DNA of 64,000 nt from Candidatus Villigracilis affinis (GTDB lineage Bacteria > Chloroflexota > Anaerolineae > Anaerolineales > Villigracilaceae): NCBI GenBank assembly GCA_016718275.1, contig JADKEA010000019.1, positions 310,001 to 374,000 on the forward strand, in the 5' to 3' direction. Below are positions 18,175 to 27,440 of this stretch, piece by piece. The notes below the pieces were generated by a model that saw nothing but the letters and a program-made list of their open reading frames with translations, was not told the origin of the DNA and ran no database searches. The position numbers were made by a program, and so were the translations under genes. Position 1 is the stretch's first letter, and the number at the start of each line of letters is the position of its first letter.

Positions 18175-18192
18175 GTAACACTGAATTGTTAC
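18175..18192. promoter_or_regulatory. Palindromic operator candidate
   Basis: GTAACA-N6-TGTTAC, a perfect 6-bp dyad in the 74-bp region between the divergent XRE-STAND regulator and the cupin gene. Size and place fit an XRE dimer site, but this is inference. Confidence 0.5.
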
Positions 18193-18225
18193 CTGCAAAG
18201 CCTGCGCGGGATGTTTAATGTGGGC

Positions 18226-18699
18226 ATGAAAAAGACTTCACTTCAAACCAAACCTTATATGCTCAACGATGGAGAACAAAGATTTGAGTCGTTGGGAGTG
18301 CTGGTCAGTATTATGGCGAGCACAGAACAGACAGGAGGTGCATTTAACCTATTCAATATATTGCTCCCGCTTGGATACGAAACGCCGCTTCACATCCACT
18401 ACGCAGAAGATGTGGCGATCCATGTTTTGGAAGGCGCACTTGATATTTTTTGGGGCGATGAAAAACAACGTGCAGAAGTTGGATCGTTTTTCTTCCAGCC
18501 GCGCGGCACACCGCATGGGTTTCGTGTGATTGGAACAGCGCACGCGCGAATATCGTACATGACCGTCCCATCAGGTTTTGATGAATTCGTTATCGCATGC
18601 GGCAAGCCTTTTAATGATCTTGAAGCGATGATGCTGGAAGCTCGCTACAAAATAGAAACCTTGGGTTCGTTACCCGCTTTAGATAAGGAGAAAAAATGA
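18226..18699 (+). CDS. Cupin-domain protein
   Basis: 157 residues from ATG 18226; in-frame starts at 18211 and earlier are possible but lie in the regulatory region. The cupin metal-site pattern is visible: PLHIHYAEDVAIHVLEG (the H-x-H-x5-E-like part with G) and later PRGTPHGFRV with the fourth ligand His. The metal centre of such single-cupin proteins may be enzymatic (quercetin-dioxygenase-like) or sensory. The stop overlaps the start of the following hydrolase (ATGA at 18696), which indicates translational coupling. Confidence 0.8.
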   Translation: MKKTSLQTKPYMLNDGEQRFESLGVLVSIMASTEQTGGAFNLFNILLPLGYETPLHIHYAEDVAIHVLEGALDIFWGDEKQRAEVGSFFFQPRGTPHGFRVIGTAHARISYMTVPSGFDEFVIACGKPFNDLEAMMLEARYKIETLGSLPALDKEKK

Positions 18700-19664
18700 G
18701 TACTTTTTGGAAATGGACAAAGAAGATGCTGACTGGTTTGTTGATACTTATTTTAGGTTTGAGTGCGTTGACCTACGCTGCAGGCATGTACGCAAAATCG
18801 AAACTCACGCGCGAGAATTTGCCATCTGGTCAATTGACCGATGTCGGCGGCTACACCATGCACTTGTATTGCATGGGAGAAGGCAGCCCAACTGTGATCC
18901 TTGAAGCGGGCTTGAATGACTTCCATGTAAGTTGGTCAAAGGTGCAAGCGGAGATCGCAAAGGATACGCGAGTCTGCTCGTATGACAGGGCAGGCCTGGG
19001 TTGGAGTGAGGCGAGTCCTCATCCACGCACGAGCGCGGTTATGGCGGAGGAACTTCACACCCTGCTGACGAACAGCGGTATCGAAGGTCCCTACATTTTG
19101 GTGGGACATTCCTTCGGCGGGATCATCGTGCGCCTCTTTGCACAGAGCTATCCCGATGAAGTGGCAGGCATGGTTCTGGTGGATTCCGCTCATGAGGAGC
19201 AGGTATCGCGCATGCCACATCTAAAAGATTCTGCGGATGAGTTCATCGGTCAGTTCCGCACATTATCCGCAATGAGTTCATTCGGGTTGATGGCAATCTC
19301 ACCTGCGACCATCCCAAACCGCGGCTTCCCTGATGAAGCGTACAAACAGTATCAGGCGGTTTTGGCAACCACGAATTACTTCAATGCTTCCATTGCTGAG
19401 TCAACCGCTTTCTATTCCAACATATCCCCAACGAACACCTCAGAGTTGGGTGACCTGCCGCTAATCGTTTTGAGCCACGGCCTCCCTGATCCAGGCAGTG
19501 ATGATGACGTGTTCGAGCAAGAATGGACAAAAATGCAGAGTGAGTTGGCAAACTTGTCCTCAAACAGTAGGCAGATCATCGCCGCGCAAAGCGGACATTA
19601 CATCCAATTGGATGAACCGAACCTGGTCATTGACGCTATTCGTGAACTGGTTGAATCTAAATAA
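18696..19664 (+). CDS. Alpha/beta-fold hydrolase, membrane-anchored
   Basis: 322 residues. An N-terminal hydrophobic helix (LLILILGLSALTYAAG) exports or anchors the enzyme. The catalytic domain has VILEAG before the oxyanion region, Y-D-R-A-G-L-G-W-S, nucleophile elbow GHSFGG, and a C-terminal His in QSGHYIQLDEP. It is close to the family of general serine hydrolases and esterases acting on small lipophilic esters; the substrate is unknown. It overlaps the cupin gene by four bases and is followed by a membrane protein with its own AAGGAG site. Confidence 0.88.
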   Translation: MSTFWKWTKKMLTGLLILILGLSALTYAAGMYAKSKLTRENLPSGQLTDVGGYTMHLYCMGEGSPTVILEAGLNDFHVSWSKVQAEIAKDTRVCSYDRAGLGWSEASPHPRTSAVMAEELHTLLTNSGIEGPYILVGHSFGGIIVRLFAQSYPDEVAGMVLVDSAHEEQVSRMPHLKDSADEFIGQFRTLSAMSSFGLMAISPATIPNRGFPDEAYKQYQAVLATTNYFNASIAESTAFYSNISPTNTSELGDLPLIVLSHGLPDPGSDDDVFEQEWTKMQSELANLSSNSRQIIAAQSGHYIQLDEPNLVIDAIRELVESK

Positions 19665-19687
19665 TAGAAAAGTAAAAGGAGTATCTC

Positions 19688-20353
19688 ATGTTTGCTGGAC
19701 ATTTAGCCGCTGGTTTGGTTCTCAAGAAAATGGAACGCCGCATCAATTTAGGTTGGTTGTTCTTCGCTGCCCTGTTCCATGATTTTCTACTCGGTATTCT
19801 TGTTCTGCTGGGATTGGAGCAGATCCACATCCCTGCGAACTTCGCGCAGACGCACTATCTCACATTCACGTTCCCGTACTCGCATGGACTTGCGGCCTCA
19901 ATTATCTGGTCAGCGCTTGCATTCGGAATCACGTACGCCGTCCTGCCGCGCTGGACATACAAAGAGCGCAGTCAGGCGGGATGGGTAATCGCTCTGACCG
20001 TGTTCTCCCATTTCGTTTTGGATTGGTTCGTGCACATCCCTGAAATGCCTTTGCTCGGGGAAAACTCTATGAAGATCGGGCTGAGTTTGTGGAACAATCT
20101 TCCGCTCGCCATCGTACTGGAAACTGCTCTTGTCATCTTTGGCTTTATTTTCTACCTCATCACGGTCAAGCCAAAGACAAACCTCGCCCGCTACGGCATC
20201 GCCGCCCTGATGATCTTGATCACCACCTTGACCGTCACGGGACAGTTATTCGCCGATACGCCTCCGCCTGCCAACGGCGCCGCCATGTCATGGATTTTCC
20301 AACCGTTCCTGATCTGCGGTCTGGCGTATTGGTTCGATAAAAAGGAGGTATGA
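19688..20353 (+). CDS. YdjM/DUF457-like membrane metal-dependent hydrolase family protein
   Basis: 221 residues, about six hydrophobic segments. The pattern GHLAAGLVL at the start, HDFLLG in the second helix, YSHGL in the loop and SHFVLDW later places His and Asp residues as in YdjM/DUF457 proteins, which are annotated as membrane-bound metal-dependent hydrolases without proven substrate. AAAAGGAG precedes ATG 19688. Confidence 0.65.
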   Translation: MFAGHLAAGLVLKKMERRINLGWLFFAALFHDFLLGILVLLGLEQIHIPANFAQTHYLTFTFPYSHGLAASIIWSALAFGITYAVLPRWTYKERSQAGWVIALTVFSHFVLDWFVHIPEMPLLGENSMKIGLSLWNNLPLAIVLETALVIFGFIFYLITVKPKTNLARYGIAALMILITTLTVTGQLFADTPPPANGAAMSWIFQPFLICGLAYWFDKKEV

Positions 20354-20433
20354 GAACAAATAGCCTCGTTTCTTTCTTGTAGCACCATATTGAAAATTTT
20401 ATTCGTTGAATATTTTATATAAGGAGTTTAACA

Positions 20434-21300
20434 ATGACTACTTCGGTTCTATCAACTAACAAAACCAGCTTCAGTTCACTTGTTGAGAGGTATCAAACCC
20501 TGATTATTTTCCTGCTTGTACTTGGATTGACCTGGCCATTCATGATCTGGGATGCTCTCGCCTCACATAATGTTTTGCCATTCCGCTTGCCGATTCCAGT
20601 GATGCTTATGCAGGCGTATATGCCAACTCTCGCAGCAGTGATCGTCGTTGGGATAACCAAAGGCAAGGCAGGGATCCGTGCTTTATTTTCAAAGCTTTTT
20701 ATCGCCCGCGTTGGATTCAGGTGGTACGCCTTTTCCATCTTTGTTATTGCAGCGATATGCATTGCGGCCGTCCTGCTTGGCAACCAATTTGGACCTTCTC
20801 CTGCGCTTCCGATACTGTCTACTGAAATGCCTTCTGTCCCAATCGCATTGTTGCTCAATATCACGGTCATGTTCATAGTTCGTGGCATCCTCAATGGCGA
20901 AGAACTCGCCTGGCGCGGTTCCGCCCTGCCACAACTGCAATCTAAATATAACGCGCTGGTGTCCAGTGTGATTCTCAGCGTGCCATTTACTTTGTTCCAC
21001 CTGCCGCTGTTTTTCGACCCCGCAATGAACATGGGCCCATTTACCAGCTTTGCAATTCGAGCCGTCGCTCTGACTATCCTATTCACATGGATCTACAACA
21101 ACACCCGTGGAAGTGTCCTGTTGGCTTATTTTATGCACGCTGCTTTCAATACATGGACGAATGTCTTCTCGATCGAAACTGCTGACAATCATTTCCAGGA
21201 TTGGATGATGACCGTCGTGATGGTAATCGTTGCTGCTATTGTGGTTGCCGTATCTGGTGCAGAAAACCTTTCACGGACAAATACAAGAATTCAAGAATAA
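20434..21300 (+). CDS. CPBP-family intramembrane glutamic protease
   Basis: 288 residues, about eight hydrophobic segments. All three CPBP (Rce1/Abi) motifs are present: GEELAWRG (E-E-x-x-x-R), FTLFH (F-x-x-x-H) and HAAFN (H-x-x-x-N). Family members cleave within or near membranes; roles include bacteriocin self-immunity and processing of membrane proteins. The substrate is unknown. AAGGAG precedes ATG 20434. A second, less similar CPBP gene lies at 33241. Confidence 0.9.
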   Translation: MTTSVLSTNKTSFSSLVERYQTLIIFLLVLGLTWPFMIWDALASHNVLPFRLPIPVMLMQAYMPTLAAVIVVGITKGKAGIRALFSKLFIARVGFRWYAFSIFVIAAICIAAVLLGNQFGPSPALPILSTEMPSVPIALLLNITVMFIVRGILNGEELAWRGSALPQLQSKYNALVSSVILSVPFTLFHLPLFFDPAMNMGPFTSFAIRAVALTILFTWIYNNTRGSVLLAYFMHAAFNTWTNVFSIETADNHFQDWMMTVVMVIVAAIVVAVSGAENLSRTNTRIQE

Positions 21301-21315
21301 AAAATATCACCAAAG

Positions 21316-21344
21316 GTGGCAGTCACGATACATGTGACTGCCAC
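21316..21344 (+). terminator. Intercistronic hairpin
   Basis: A perfect 11-bp stem GTGGCAGTCAC/GTGACTGCCAC with a 7-base loop and no T-tract, 16 bases after the CPBP stop. It may be a weak terminator or an mRNA-stabilising hairpin. Confidence 0.55.
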
Positions 21345-21361
21345 TAAATGAAAGGCAAGTC

Positions 21362-22549
21362 ATGAAAAGGCGAACCATGTTGATATCACTTTCAATCCTT
21401 CTACTCATTATCATTTTGAGTTTATACACCTTCGCTCCTCATCCGCCAGCCACGCCGAAGCAGGCAGCGAATATCACAGAATTGGAAACCTATTTAAATC
21501 AATTGGTTGCTTCAGGCAACCCGCCTGGATTATCGGCTGTCGTAGTCAAAGATGGCGAAGTCGTCTACAACAAAGCCTTCGGCTTTGCCGATGGTCCGCG
21601 CAATATCAAAGCCACGCCCGATACCGTCTATCACTGGTGGTCAATGACCAAGATCCCCACCGCCATTGCCATCATGCAATTGCAGGAACAGGGCAACCTT
21701 AATCTCGATGATGAGGTTACGAAACATTTGGCGTGGTTCGAGGTGAATTACCCATCAAACACCAGTCCTGCCATCACCATTCGTAACTTGCTGCAACATA
21801 CTTCAGGTCTGCCCGATCCCATCCCTGCCATGATCGGCTGGGTGCATTACAACGATGTAACGTTCAACCAAACCGAGGTGCTGAAAAAATATTTACCTGA
21901 ATTCAACACTTTGAAATTCGAGCCAGGCACAAAGGCTGTTTACGGTAATTTGAATTACATGGTGCTGGGAGCGGTCATTGAGGCTGTCTCTGGTCAAAGC
22001 TACGAGACTTACATCACAGAAAATATTTTGCAGCCGCTTGGCATGTCGCAAACAAGTTTTATTTATTCACGTGCAATGGCTGAACACGAGGCTGCTGGCA
22101 CGCTGCCTGTCATCCACTTTTTTACACCGCTCCTGCCAACCCTGTTGGACACGAATACACTCATCCGCGAGCGGGATGGAAAAATGCTTTGGATGAATCG
22201 AGTTTACATTGATGCGACTCCATCCACAGGTTTGATTGGATCCGCGCCTGATGCGGCAAAGTTGATGATGGCGTATCTTAATCGCGTCACACCTAACGGA
22301 CAGTTGATCCTGCTTCCTGAATCAATCTCCACGCTGACGAATACCGCTCCGCTCGATGGCCGTGGACTTGGTTGGGCGGTTGGCGAATCCAATGGCAAGC
22401 GCTACCTTGAACACGGTGGCGGTGGACCGGGCTTCGCCGCGATCATGCGCCTTTATCCCGATGACAGGTTGGGCATCGCCATCCTTTCGAATGGAACAGA
22501 TCTGGACCGCGACGGGCTTGCTGATTTAATAAAAAGTTTAAAATGGTAA
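21362..22549 (+). CDS. Beta-lactamase-fold serine hydrolase (class C / penicillin-binding type)
   Basis: 395 residues with an N-terminal hydrophobic segment (LLIIILSLYTF) acting as signal or anchor. Catalytic motifs: S-M-T-K (S-x-x-K), Y-G-N (Y-x-N) before Y-M-V-L-G, and H-G-G-G-G in the KTG-like position. This family includes esterases, D-aminopeptidases and class C-like beta-lactamases, and resistance should not be assumed. It lies 62 bases after the CPBP gene with a hairpin between, and a second enzyme of the same fold follows. Confidence 0.88.
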   Translation: MKRRTMLISLSILLLIIILSLYTFAPHPPATPKQAANITELETYLNQLVASGNPPGLSAVVVKDGEVVYNKAFGFADGPRNIKATPDTVYHWWSMTKIPTAIAIMQLQEQGNLNLDDEVTKHLAWFEVNYPSNTSPAITIRNLLQHTSGLPDPIPAMIGWVHYNDVTFNQTEVLKKYLPEFNTLKFEPGTKAVYGNLNYMVLGAVIEAVSGQSYETYITENILQPLGMSQTSFIYSRAMAEHEAAGTLPVIHFFTPLLPTLLDTNTLIRERDGKMLWMNRVYIDATPSTGLIGSAPDAAKLMMAYLNRVTPNGQLILLPESISTLTNTAPLDGRGLGWAVGESNGKRYLEHGGGGPGFAAIMRLYPDDRLGIAILSNGTDLDRDGLADLIKSLKW

Positions 22550-22714
22550 ATAAAGCGAAGGAAGAAATCCGATGATGTCCTTGGAGATTTTTCCACACAC
22601 TTAGTTCGGAAAAGATTGTGCTAGTTTTTGTCCAAAGATTCGCACCCAGCCATGCTCAATCTCTTGTATAAAGTACGCAGAAAAAACTTTATTAGGTATT
22701 GAAAAGGAGAGAAT

Positions 22715-24250
22715 ATGAAAATATGGTCTACGAGAGTTTTTATTGGTTTGCTGATTCTGATTTTTTCATTCTCGCAGCTTCCCGTTGCGTCGGCGTCTTC
22801 CGTAAACGCCTCGAAAGTGGAAGAGATCGACACCTTCGTGAACAACCAGATGAAACGCCACGGAATCCCCGGACTGGCATTGGCCCTGGTTGATGGCGAC
22901 AAGGTGATCTTTATGAAAGGCTATGGAAAGGCCGACCAAACGGGTCGCCCCATCACTCCGCAAACGCCATTTATTTTAGCCTCAGTGAGCAAGCCGTTGA
23001 CTGCCGTGGCAATTATGCAATTGGTTGATGCGGGTCAGGTTGAGCTTGATGTCCCCGTGCAAAAATATCTGCCAGAGTTTCGAGTGGCTGACTTGACCGC
23101 ATCGGGCCAGATCACAGTGCGCCATCTCTTGCTCCACACCAGCGGTATCCCCGCCACGGCCTGCGACACAAAAATAAACGCCAAAACCATTGAAGAATAT
23201 GTGGCCGAACTTCAAACTGTAAAACTCGACGCGCCTGTTGGCACACGCCACAGCTATTGCAGCGGCAACTACAACGTGCTTGGCCGCATCATCGAAGTTG
23301 TCTCTGGCCAATCCTTTGGCGAATATATGCAGGAACATATTTTTGCGCCGCTTGATATGAAGCAGAGTTTCACCTCCGAGCAGGAAGCCCAGCAGGCTGG
23401 ATTGGCTCAAGGGTATCAGTGGTTATTCGGGCTGTCTGTGCCAACGCACCATCCCTACAATCCTTCGCAGCTTCCTTCAGGCTATATCATCTCGAGCGCT
23501 GAAGACATGAGTCACTTCCTCATCTCGCAACTCAATGACGGTCAATATGCCGATACAAACTTACTGTCCGCGAATAGCGTTGCGGCTATGCAAGTAGAGG
23601 GAACGAAACGTGGTGAGAATGGCGGGTATGGATTTGGCTGGGTCATTGCGCCAGTGGGCGATGTGCCAGCCATCTGGCACGATGGTGTCAATGTCAATTT
23701 CCATTCGTTGCTGCTCATGCAGCCCGAAACAAAGCGCGGTGCGGTCGTGCTGATGAATTCATTCGGCATTGTTGCTTATGAAGGTGCATACAGGGAGATC
23801 GAAGAAGGCATTGCTCGGATGCTTGCTGATCTTGAACCCGCGCCTACGTCAACCCGTTTGGGGACTGTCTATTTGATGATCGATACCCTACTGGCGGGAC
23901 TCCTTGCCATTGTGCTATTCCCACTTTTGCGGATGCGCTTCTGGCGCCGCTGGTTGCTGGTACAGCGACAGGAGAATCGTCTGCCCTTGATCAGAGTCAG
24001 CTTGCGGGCGGCGTGGGAGATCGGCTTTGCACTAGCGTTCCTGATTGGTATCCGCGTGGTCATCGTCACAGGTCTTGGCGCTCAATCATGGGTTGAAGTC
24101 CTGACCGTCTTCCCCGACTTTGTTTTGTGGATCTGGGTATTTGCGCTGACTATGTTGTTAACAGGAGTGATCCGCATGAAGCTGATTCTGCAAACACGGC
24201 AAGCCATCGTTGGTGACGATAACCCAGCTGCGAAAGCATCTGCGATCTAA
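22715..24250 (+). CDS. Beta-lactamase-fold serine hydrolase with C-terminal membrane domain
   Basis: 511 residues; AAAAGGAGAG precedes ATG 22715. A signal peptide (about 1-28, ending in VASAS) leads to a class-C-like domain with S-V-S-K, Y-C-S-G-N-Y and H-D-G. After about residue 375 come three hydrophobic helices (TVYLMIDTLLAGLLAIVLF, a second, and a third ending near residue 490) that tether the enzyme to the membrane outer face. The tail domain is absent from the preceding gene. Substrate unknown. Confidence 0.88.
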   Translation: MKIWSTRVFIGLLILIFSFSQLPVASASSVNASKVEEIDTFVNNQMKRHGIPGLALALVDGDKVIFMKGYGKADQTGRPITPQTPFILASVSKPLTAVAIMQLVDAGQVELDVPVQKYLPEFRVADLTASGQITVRHLLLHTSGIPATACDTKINAKTIEEYVAELQTVKLDAPVGTRHSYCSGNYNVLGRIIEVVSGQSFGEYMQEHIFAPLDMKQSFTSEQEAQQAGLAQGYQWLFGLSVPTHHPYNPSQLPSGYIISSAEDMSHFLISQLNDGQYADTNLLSANSVAAMQVEGTKRGENGGYGFGWVIAPVGDVPAIWHDGVNVNFHSLLLMQPETKRGAVVLMNSFGIVAYEGAYREIEEGIARMLADLEPAPTSTRLGTVYLMIDTLLAGLLAIVLFPLLRMRFWRRWLLVQRQENRLPLIRVSLRAAWEIGFALAFLIGIRVVIVTGLGAQSWVEVLTVFPDFVLWIWVFALTMLLTGVIRMKLILQTRQAIVGDDNPAAKASAI

Positions 24251-24382
24251 AGTACGCACATTTGTACAATGTCCATATTGCTGTTTGTGTCAGCTGTTGT
24301 GGTTGCGTGGAGTGTAAGCCGGAAGAATACGATTTTATCGAACAAATACTTATAAAAATCATCCACTTTTAGGGCCTCTACA

Positions 24383-24414
24383 AGCAGGCATGATTTTTCA
24401 AAATTATGCCTGCT
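24383..24414. other. Inverted repeat upstream of the MalT-like regulator
   Basis: AGCAGGCAT facing ATGCCTGCT, extended inward by A/T pairs and one G-T, about 100 bases before the regulator start. There is no T-tract. It may be an operator or a hairpin of the preceding message. Nothing else is recognisable in 24251-24500. Confidence 0.45.
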
Positions 24415-24500
24415 GAAAAAGGTAGACTGTAGTTTATCGGGGGAGATAATGGGCGATTTCTCTTGTTCGGGGAAAATGCCATTTTTTCGGATGTTCGTTT

Positions 24501-24506
24501 TATAAT
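24501..24506 (+). promoter_or_regulatory. -10 box of a probable leaderless promoter
   Basis: TATAAT ends six bases before ATG 24513, so transcription would begin at or next to the start codon. No Shine-Dalgarno is present. No good -35 is visible at the right distance. Confidence 0.5.
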
Positions 24507-24512
24507 TATTAT

Positions 24513-27242
24513 ATGTCTACATCAATTTTAGCTACTAAACTTTATACCCCTCCGCCTCGGGCTAAAATTGTCCTTCGCTCTCGCCTGATCGAACAACTGA
24601 ACATGGGTCTCCGTTCTGGCCGCAGACTGACCCTCATCTCTGCTCCTGCGGGTTTTGGCAAAACGACGCTGGTCAGCGAATGGGTCGCGGATTGCGGACG
24701 ACCAACCGCCTGGCTATCATTGGATGAAGAGGATGGCGACCTCACCCGCTTTTTTATTTACTTTATCTCTGCTTTGCAGACGATTGCACCAAATATTGGG
24801 GAAGAGGCGCTGGGTGTGCTTCAAACCCCTCAACCACCGCCAATCGAATCGATTCTGACAACTCTGCTAAATGAGGTCATAGCAGTCACGGACAATTTCA
24901 TTTTCGTTCTTGATGATTACCACATGCTTGATTCCAAAGCGATTGATAATGCTCTCAATTTTCTGGTCGATCACCAGCCGCCACAATTGCATTTGGTTAT
25001 TACCACTCGTGAGGATCCAAATCTGCCTTTGGCTCGGTTGCGAGTTCGCAATCAATTGACCGAATTGCGCGTTACAGATTTGCGCTTTATTCCGTCCGAA
25101 GCCGCCGAATTTCTCAACCAGGTGATGGATCTTAATCTTTCGACGGAAGAGGTTTCTGCATTGGAAATCCGCACCGAAGGCTGGATCGCGGGACTGCAAT
25201 TAGCCGTACTTTCGATGCAAGGCCGCCAGGATGTTCATGGATTCATCCATGCATTCGCAGGAGACCACCGCTATATTGTGGATTATCTGGTTGAAGAGGT
25301 CCTGAGGCGCCAGCCCGAATCGATTCGAAACTTCCTACTCCAGACTGCCATCCTTGACCGATTGAATGGCCCGTTGTGCGATGCCGTTACTGACCAGTTG
25401 GGGGGCAAAGAGCGATTGGAAACATTGCAGCGGGGTAATTTCTTCCTTATCCCGCTGGATGACAAGCGTCACTGGTATCGCTATCACCATCTTTTTGCCG
25501 ATGTGCTTCGTATGCATTTGATGACGGAGCAACCCGATCAAATCCCTATTCTTCATCGATGTGCAAGTGAATGGTACGAGCAGAATGGTTCCACACCCGA
25601 AGCGATTCACCATGCCCTTGCCGCTCAGGATTTCGAGCGAGCGGCAAACCTGATCGAACGAGCCGTACCGGAAGCGCGGAGAAATAGACAGGAGACTCAG
25701 CTGCTAAACTGGCTTAAGGCGATCCCTGACGAAGTGCTCCAGTACAGACCTGTGCTCAGCGTTCACTATGCAGGCACGCTGCTGCAAACGGGTCAGCTTG
25801 ACGGTGTTGAGGTCCGCCTGCGCAATGCCGAACGATGGCTGGATATGCCAGCGGATACTCAAGTGCAACCTGTTTACGTGGATAAAGAGGATTTTCAGCG
25901 TCTGCCCGGCTTGGTTTCCATGTATCATGCCGCGATTGCCCTGACTCAAGGTGATGTGGCAAATACCATGAAACATGCCCAGCAGGTGCTTGAGTTGGCG
26001 CGTGAGAATGACGATCTCCTACGCGGGTCAGCATCATCTCTGCTAGGACTGGCATTTTGGACAAACGGCGATCTTGAGACAGCGTACCAGATGTTCTCTA
26101 AAGGGATGGCTTATTTGCAGAAAGTTGGATTCATCTCAGATGTGATCGGCGGCTCGGTTACTCTGGCGGATTTACAGATCACGCAAGGTCATTTACACGA
26201 GGCAATGAGTATCTACGAGCGCGGATTGCAGCTCGCGACAAAGCAGCAGGATGCGTCAGTTTTGCGAGGCGCGGCAGACATGCATGTAGGAATGAGCGGG
26301 CTCTACTATGAGCGTAATGAGTTAAATATCGCCGAGCAACACCTTTTGAAAAGCAAGGAGCTTGGTGAACTTAACGGATTACCGAAAAACCCATATCGTT
26401 GGCGTGTTGCCATGGCTCAAATGCAAGAAGTTCAGGGTGATCTGGACGGCGCGCTTGACCTGCTTGATGAGGCAGAAAGCCTATATGTGGGCGACTTTTC
26501 CCCCAACGTCCGCCCAACATCAGCGTTGAAGGCGCGAGTATGGGTCAAGCAAGGCGAGTTGGAAAAGGCTCTTGATTGGGCGCGTGAACGGAAGCTGTCC
26601 ATTGAGGAAGAGCCCAGCTATCTGCGGGAGTTCGAGCAAATCACATTTGTCAGGATTCTGCTGTCTCAATATCAGGGTAACCATTTAATCAGTTTGCTTC
26701 ACGACGCGCTGGGCTTACTGGAGCGCCTCTTGAAAGCGGCAGATGAAGGTGGCAGGATCGGAAGTGTGATCGAAATCCTGATCTTGCAGGCACTCGCTCA
26801 TCAAGTGCAAGAGGATAGGCCTGCTGCTCTTATATCCCTGGAGCGTGCCCTGAAACTGTCTGAGCCTGAAGGCTATATGCGAATATTCCTGGCTGAAGGC
26901 TCTAGCATGGCAGAATTAATTCATGATATGGATGCACGCGGAATCCTGCCGAACTACACACGCAAGCTGTTATCTGCATTTGAAGTGGAAGATCAAGGCT
27001 TGGATGTAGAAACGCCTCCTTCCGCTGAACCAGCTTCATCGTCCCTGATCGAGGCGCTCAGTCAGCGTGAGTTGGATCTCCTCCGCTTGTTCAAAACCGA
27101 ATTGTCGGGTCCCGAGATCGCACAGGAACTTGTCATCGCATTGAGTACAGTTCGGACGCATACAAAGAGCATTTACAACAAACTCAACGTCAATAGCCGT
27201 CGAGCGGCTGTAAAAAAGGCAATTGAACTCGGCTTGATATAA
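24513..27242 (+). CDS. MalT-like LuxR-family ATP-dependent transcriptional activator
   Basis: 909 residues, the usual size for MalT-type (LAL) regulators. Domains: a P-loop NTPase at the N-terminus (Walker A PAGFGKTTL near residue 45; Walker-B-like FIFVLDDYH near 130), a winged helical middle, TPR-like repeats from about 330 to 800, and a C-terminal LuxR helix-turn-helix (LSQRELDLLRLF ... PEIAQELVIALSTVRTH). Such proteins oligomerise on ATP and an inducer and activate class I promoters. Two identical palindromes upstream of the next two transcription units are candidate targets. Start ATG 24513 is supported by MSTSILATKLY, the typical N-terminus of the group. Confidence 0.92.
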   Translation: MSTSILATKLYTPPPRAKIVLRSRLIEQLNMGLRSGRRLTLISAPAGFGKTTLVSEWVADCGRPTAWLSLDEEDGDLTRFFIYFISALQTIAPNIGEEALGVLQTPQPPPIESILTTLLNEVIAVTDNFIFVLDDYHMLDSKAIDNALNFLVDHQPPQLHLVITTREDPNLPLARLRVRNQLTELRVTDLRFIPSEAAEFLNQVMDLNLSTEEVSALEIRTEGWIAGLQLAVLSMQGRQDVHGFIHAFAGDHRYIVDYLVEEVLRRQPESIRNFLLQTAILDRLNGPLCDAVTDQLGGKERLETLQRGNFFLIPLDDKRHWYRYHHLFADVLRMHLMTEQPDQIPILHRCASEWYEQNGSTPEAIHHALAAQDFERAANLIERAVPEARRNRQETQLLNWLKAIPDEVLQYRPVLSVHYAGTLLQTGQLDGVEVRLRNAERWLDMPADTQVQPVYVDKEDFQRLPGLVSMYHAAIALTQGDVANTMKHAQQVLELARENDDLLRGSASSLLGLAFWTNGDLETAYQMFSKGMAYLQKVGFISDVIGGSVTLADLQITQGHLHEAMSIYERGLQLATKQQDASVLRGAADMHVGMSGLYYERNELNIAEQHLLKSKELGELNGLPKNPYRWRVAMAQMQEVQGDLDGALDLLDEAESLYVGDFSPNVRPTSALKARVWVKQGELEKALDWARERKLSIEEEPSYLREFEQITFVRILLSQYQGNHLISLLHDALGLLERLLKAADEGGRIGSVIEILILQALAHQVQEDRPAALISLERALKLSEPEGYMRIFLAEGSSMAELIHDMDARGILPNYTRKLLSAFEVEDQGLDVETPPSAEPASSSLIEALSQRELDLLRLFKTELSGPEIAQELVIALSTVRTHTKSIYNKLNVNSRRAAVKKAIELGLI

Positions 27243-27263
27243 GCCTGAAACTCACAAAATCCC

Positions 27264-27295
27264 AAACCCCGCCAGAGAAATGTGGCGGGGTTTTC
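27264..27295 (+). terminator. Intrinsic terminator
   Basis: AAACCCCGCC facing GGCGGGGTTT with a 10-base loop and TTTT at the 3' side, 22 bases after the regulator stop. Confidence 0.85.
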
Positions 27296-27300
27296 GATTC

Positions 27301-27440
27301 TCCCCACACCAAATCCCCACATCTGGGGAAGACAACTCCCCACATTGATTTGTATATTGTCTTCAACCGAACCCAAACAGGCGACGACGCCGGGTGTCCA
27401 CCTCAGACACTTATCTTATCGGTTCAAAAAGGAGACAAAT
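27301..27440 (+). promoter_or_regulatory. Promoter module, copy A of a duplicated region
   Basis: This 140-bp stretch is nearly repeated at 28738-28874. It holds the palindrome TCCCCACATCTGGGGA (27314-27329), then AAGACA (27329-27334), an 18-bp spacer and TATATT (27353-27358), and ends in an AAGGAGACAAAT ribosome binding site. A poor -35 next to a dyad is typical of an activator-dependent promoter. The MalT-like protein encoded just upstream is the obvious candidate (inference). Confidence 0.7.

Noticed and set aside
21362..24250. Antibiotic-resistance cassette reading of the two beta-lactamase-fold genes
   Set aside because: The motifs fit the broad class-C/esterase family, and the membrane tail of the second gene argues against a classical beta-lactamase; no evidence for resistance.
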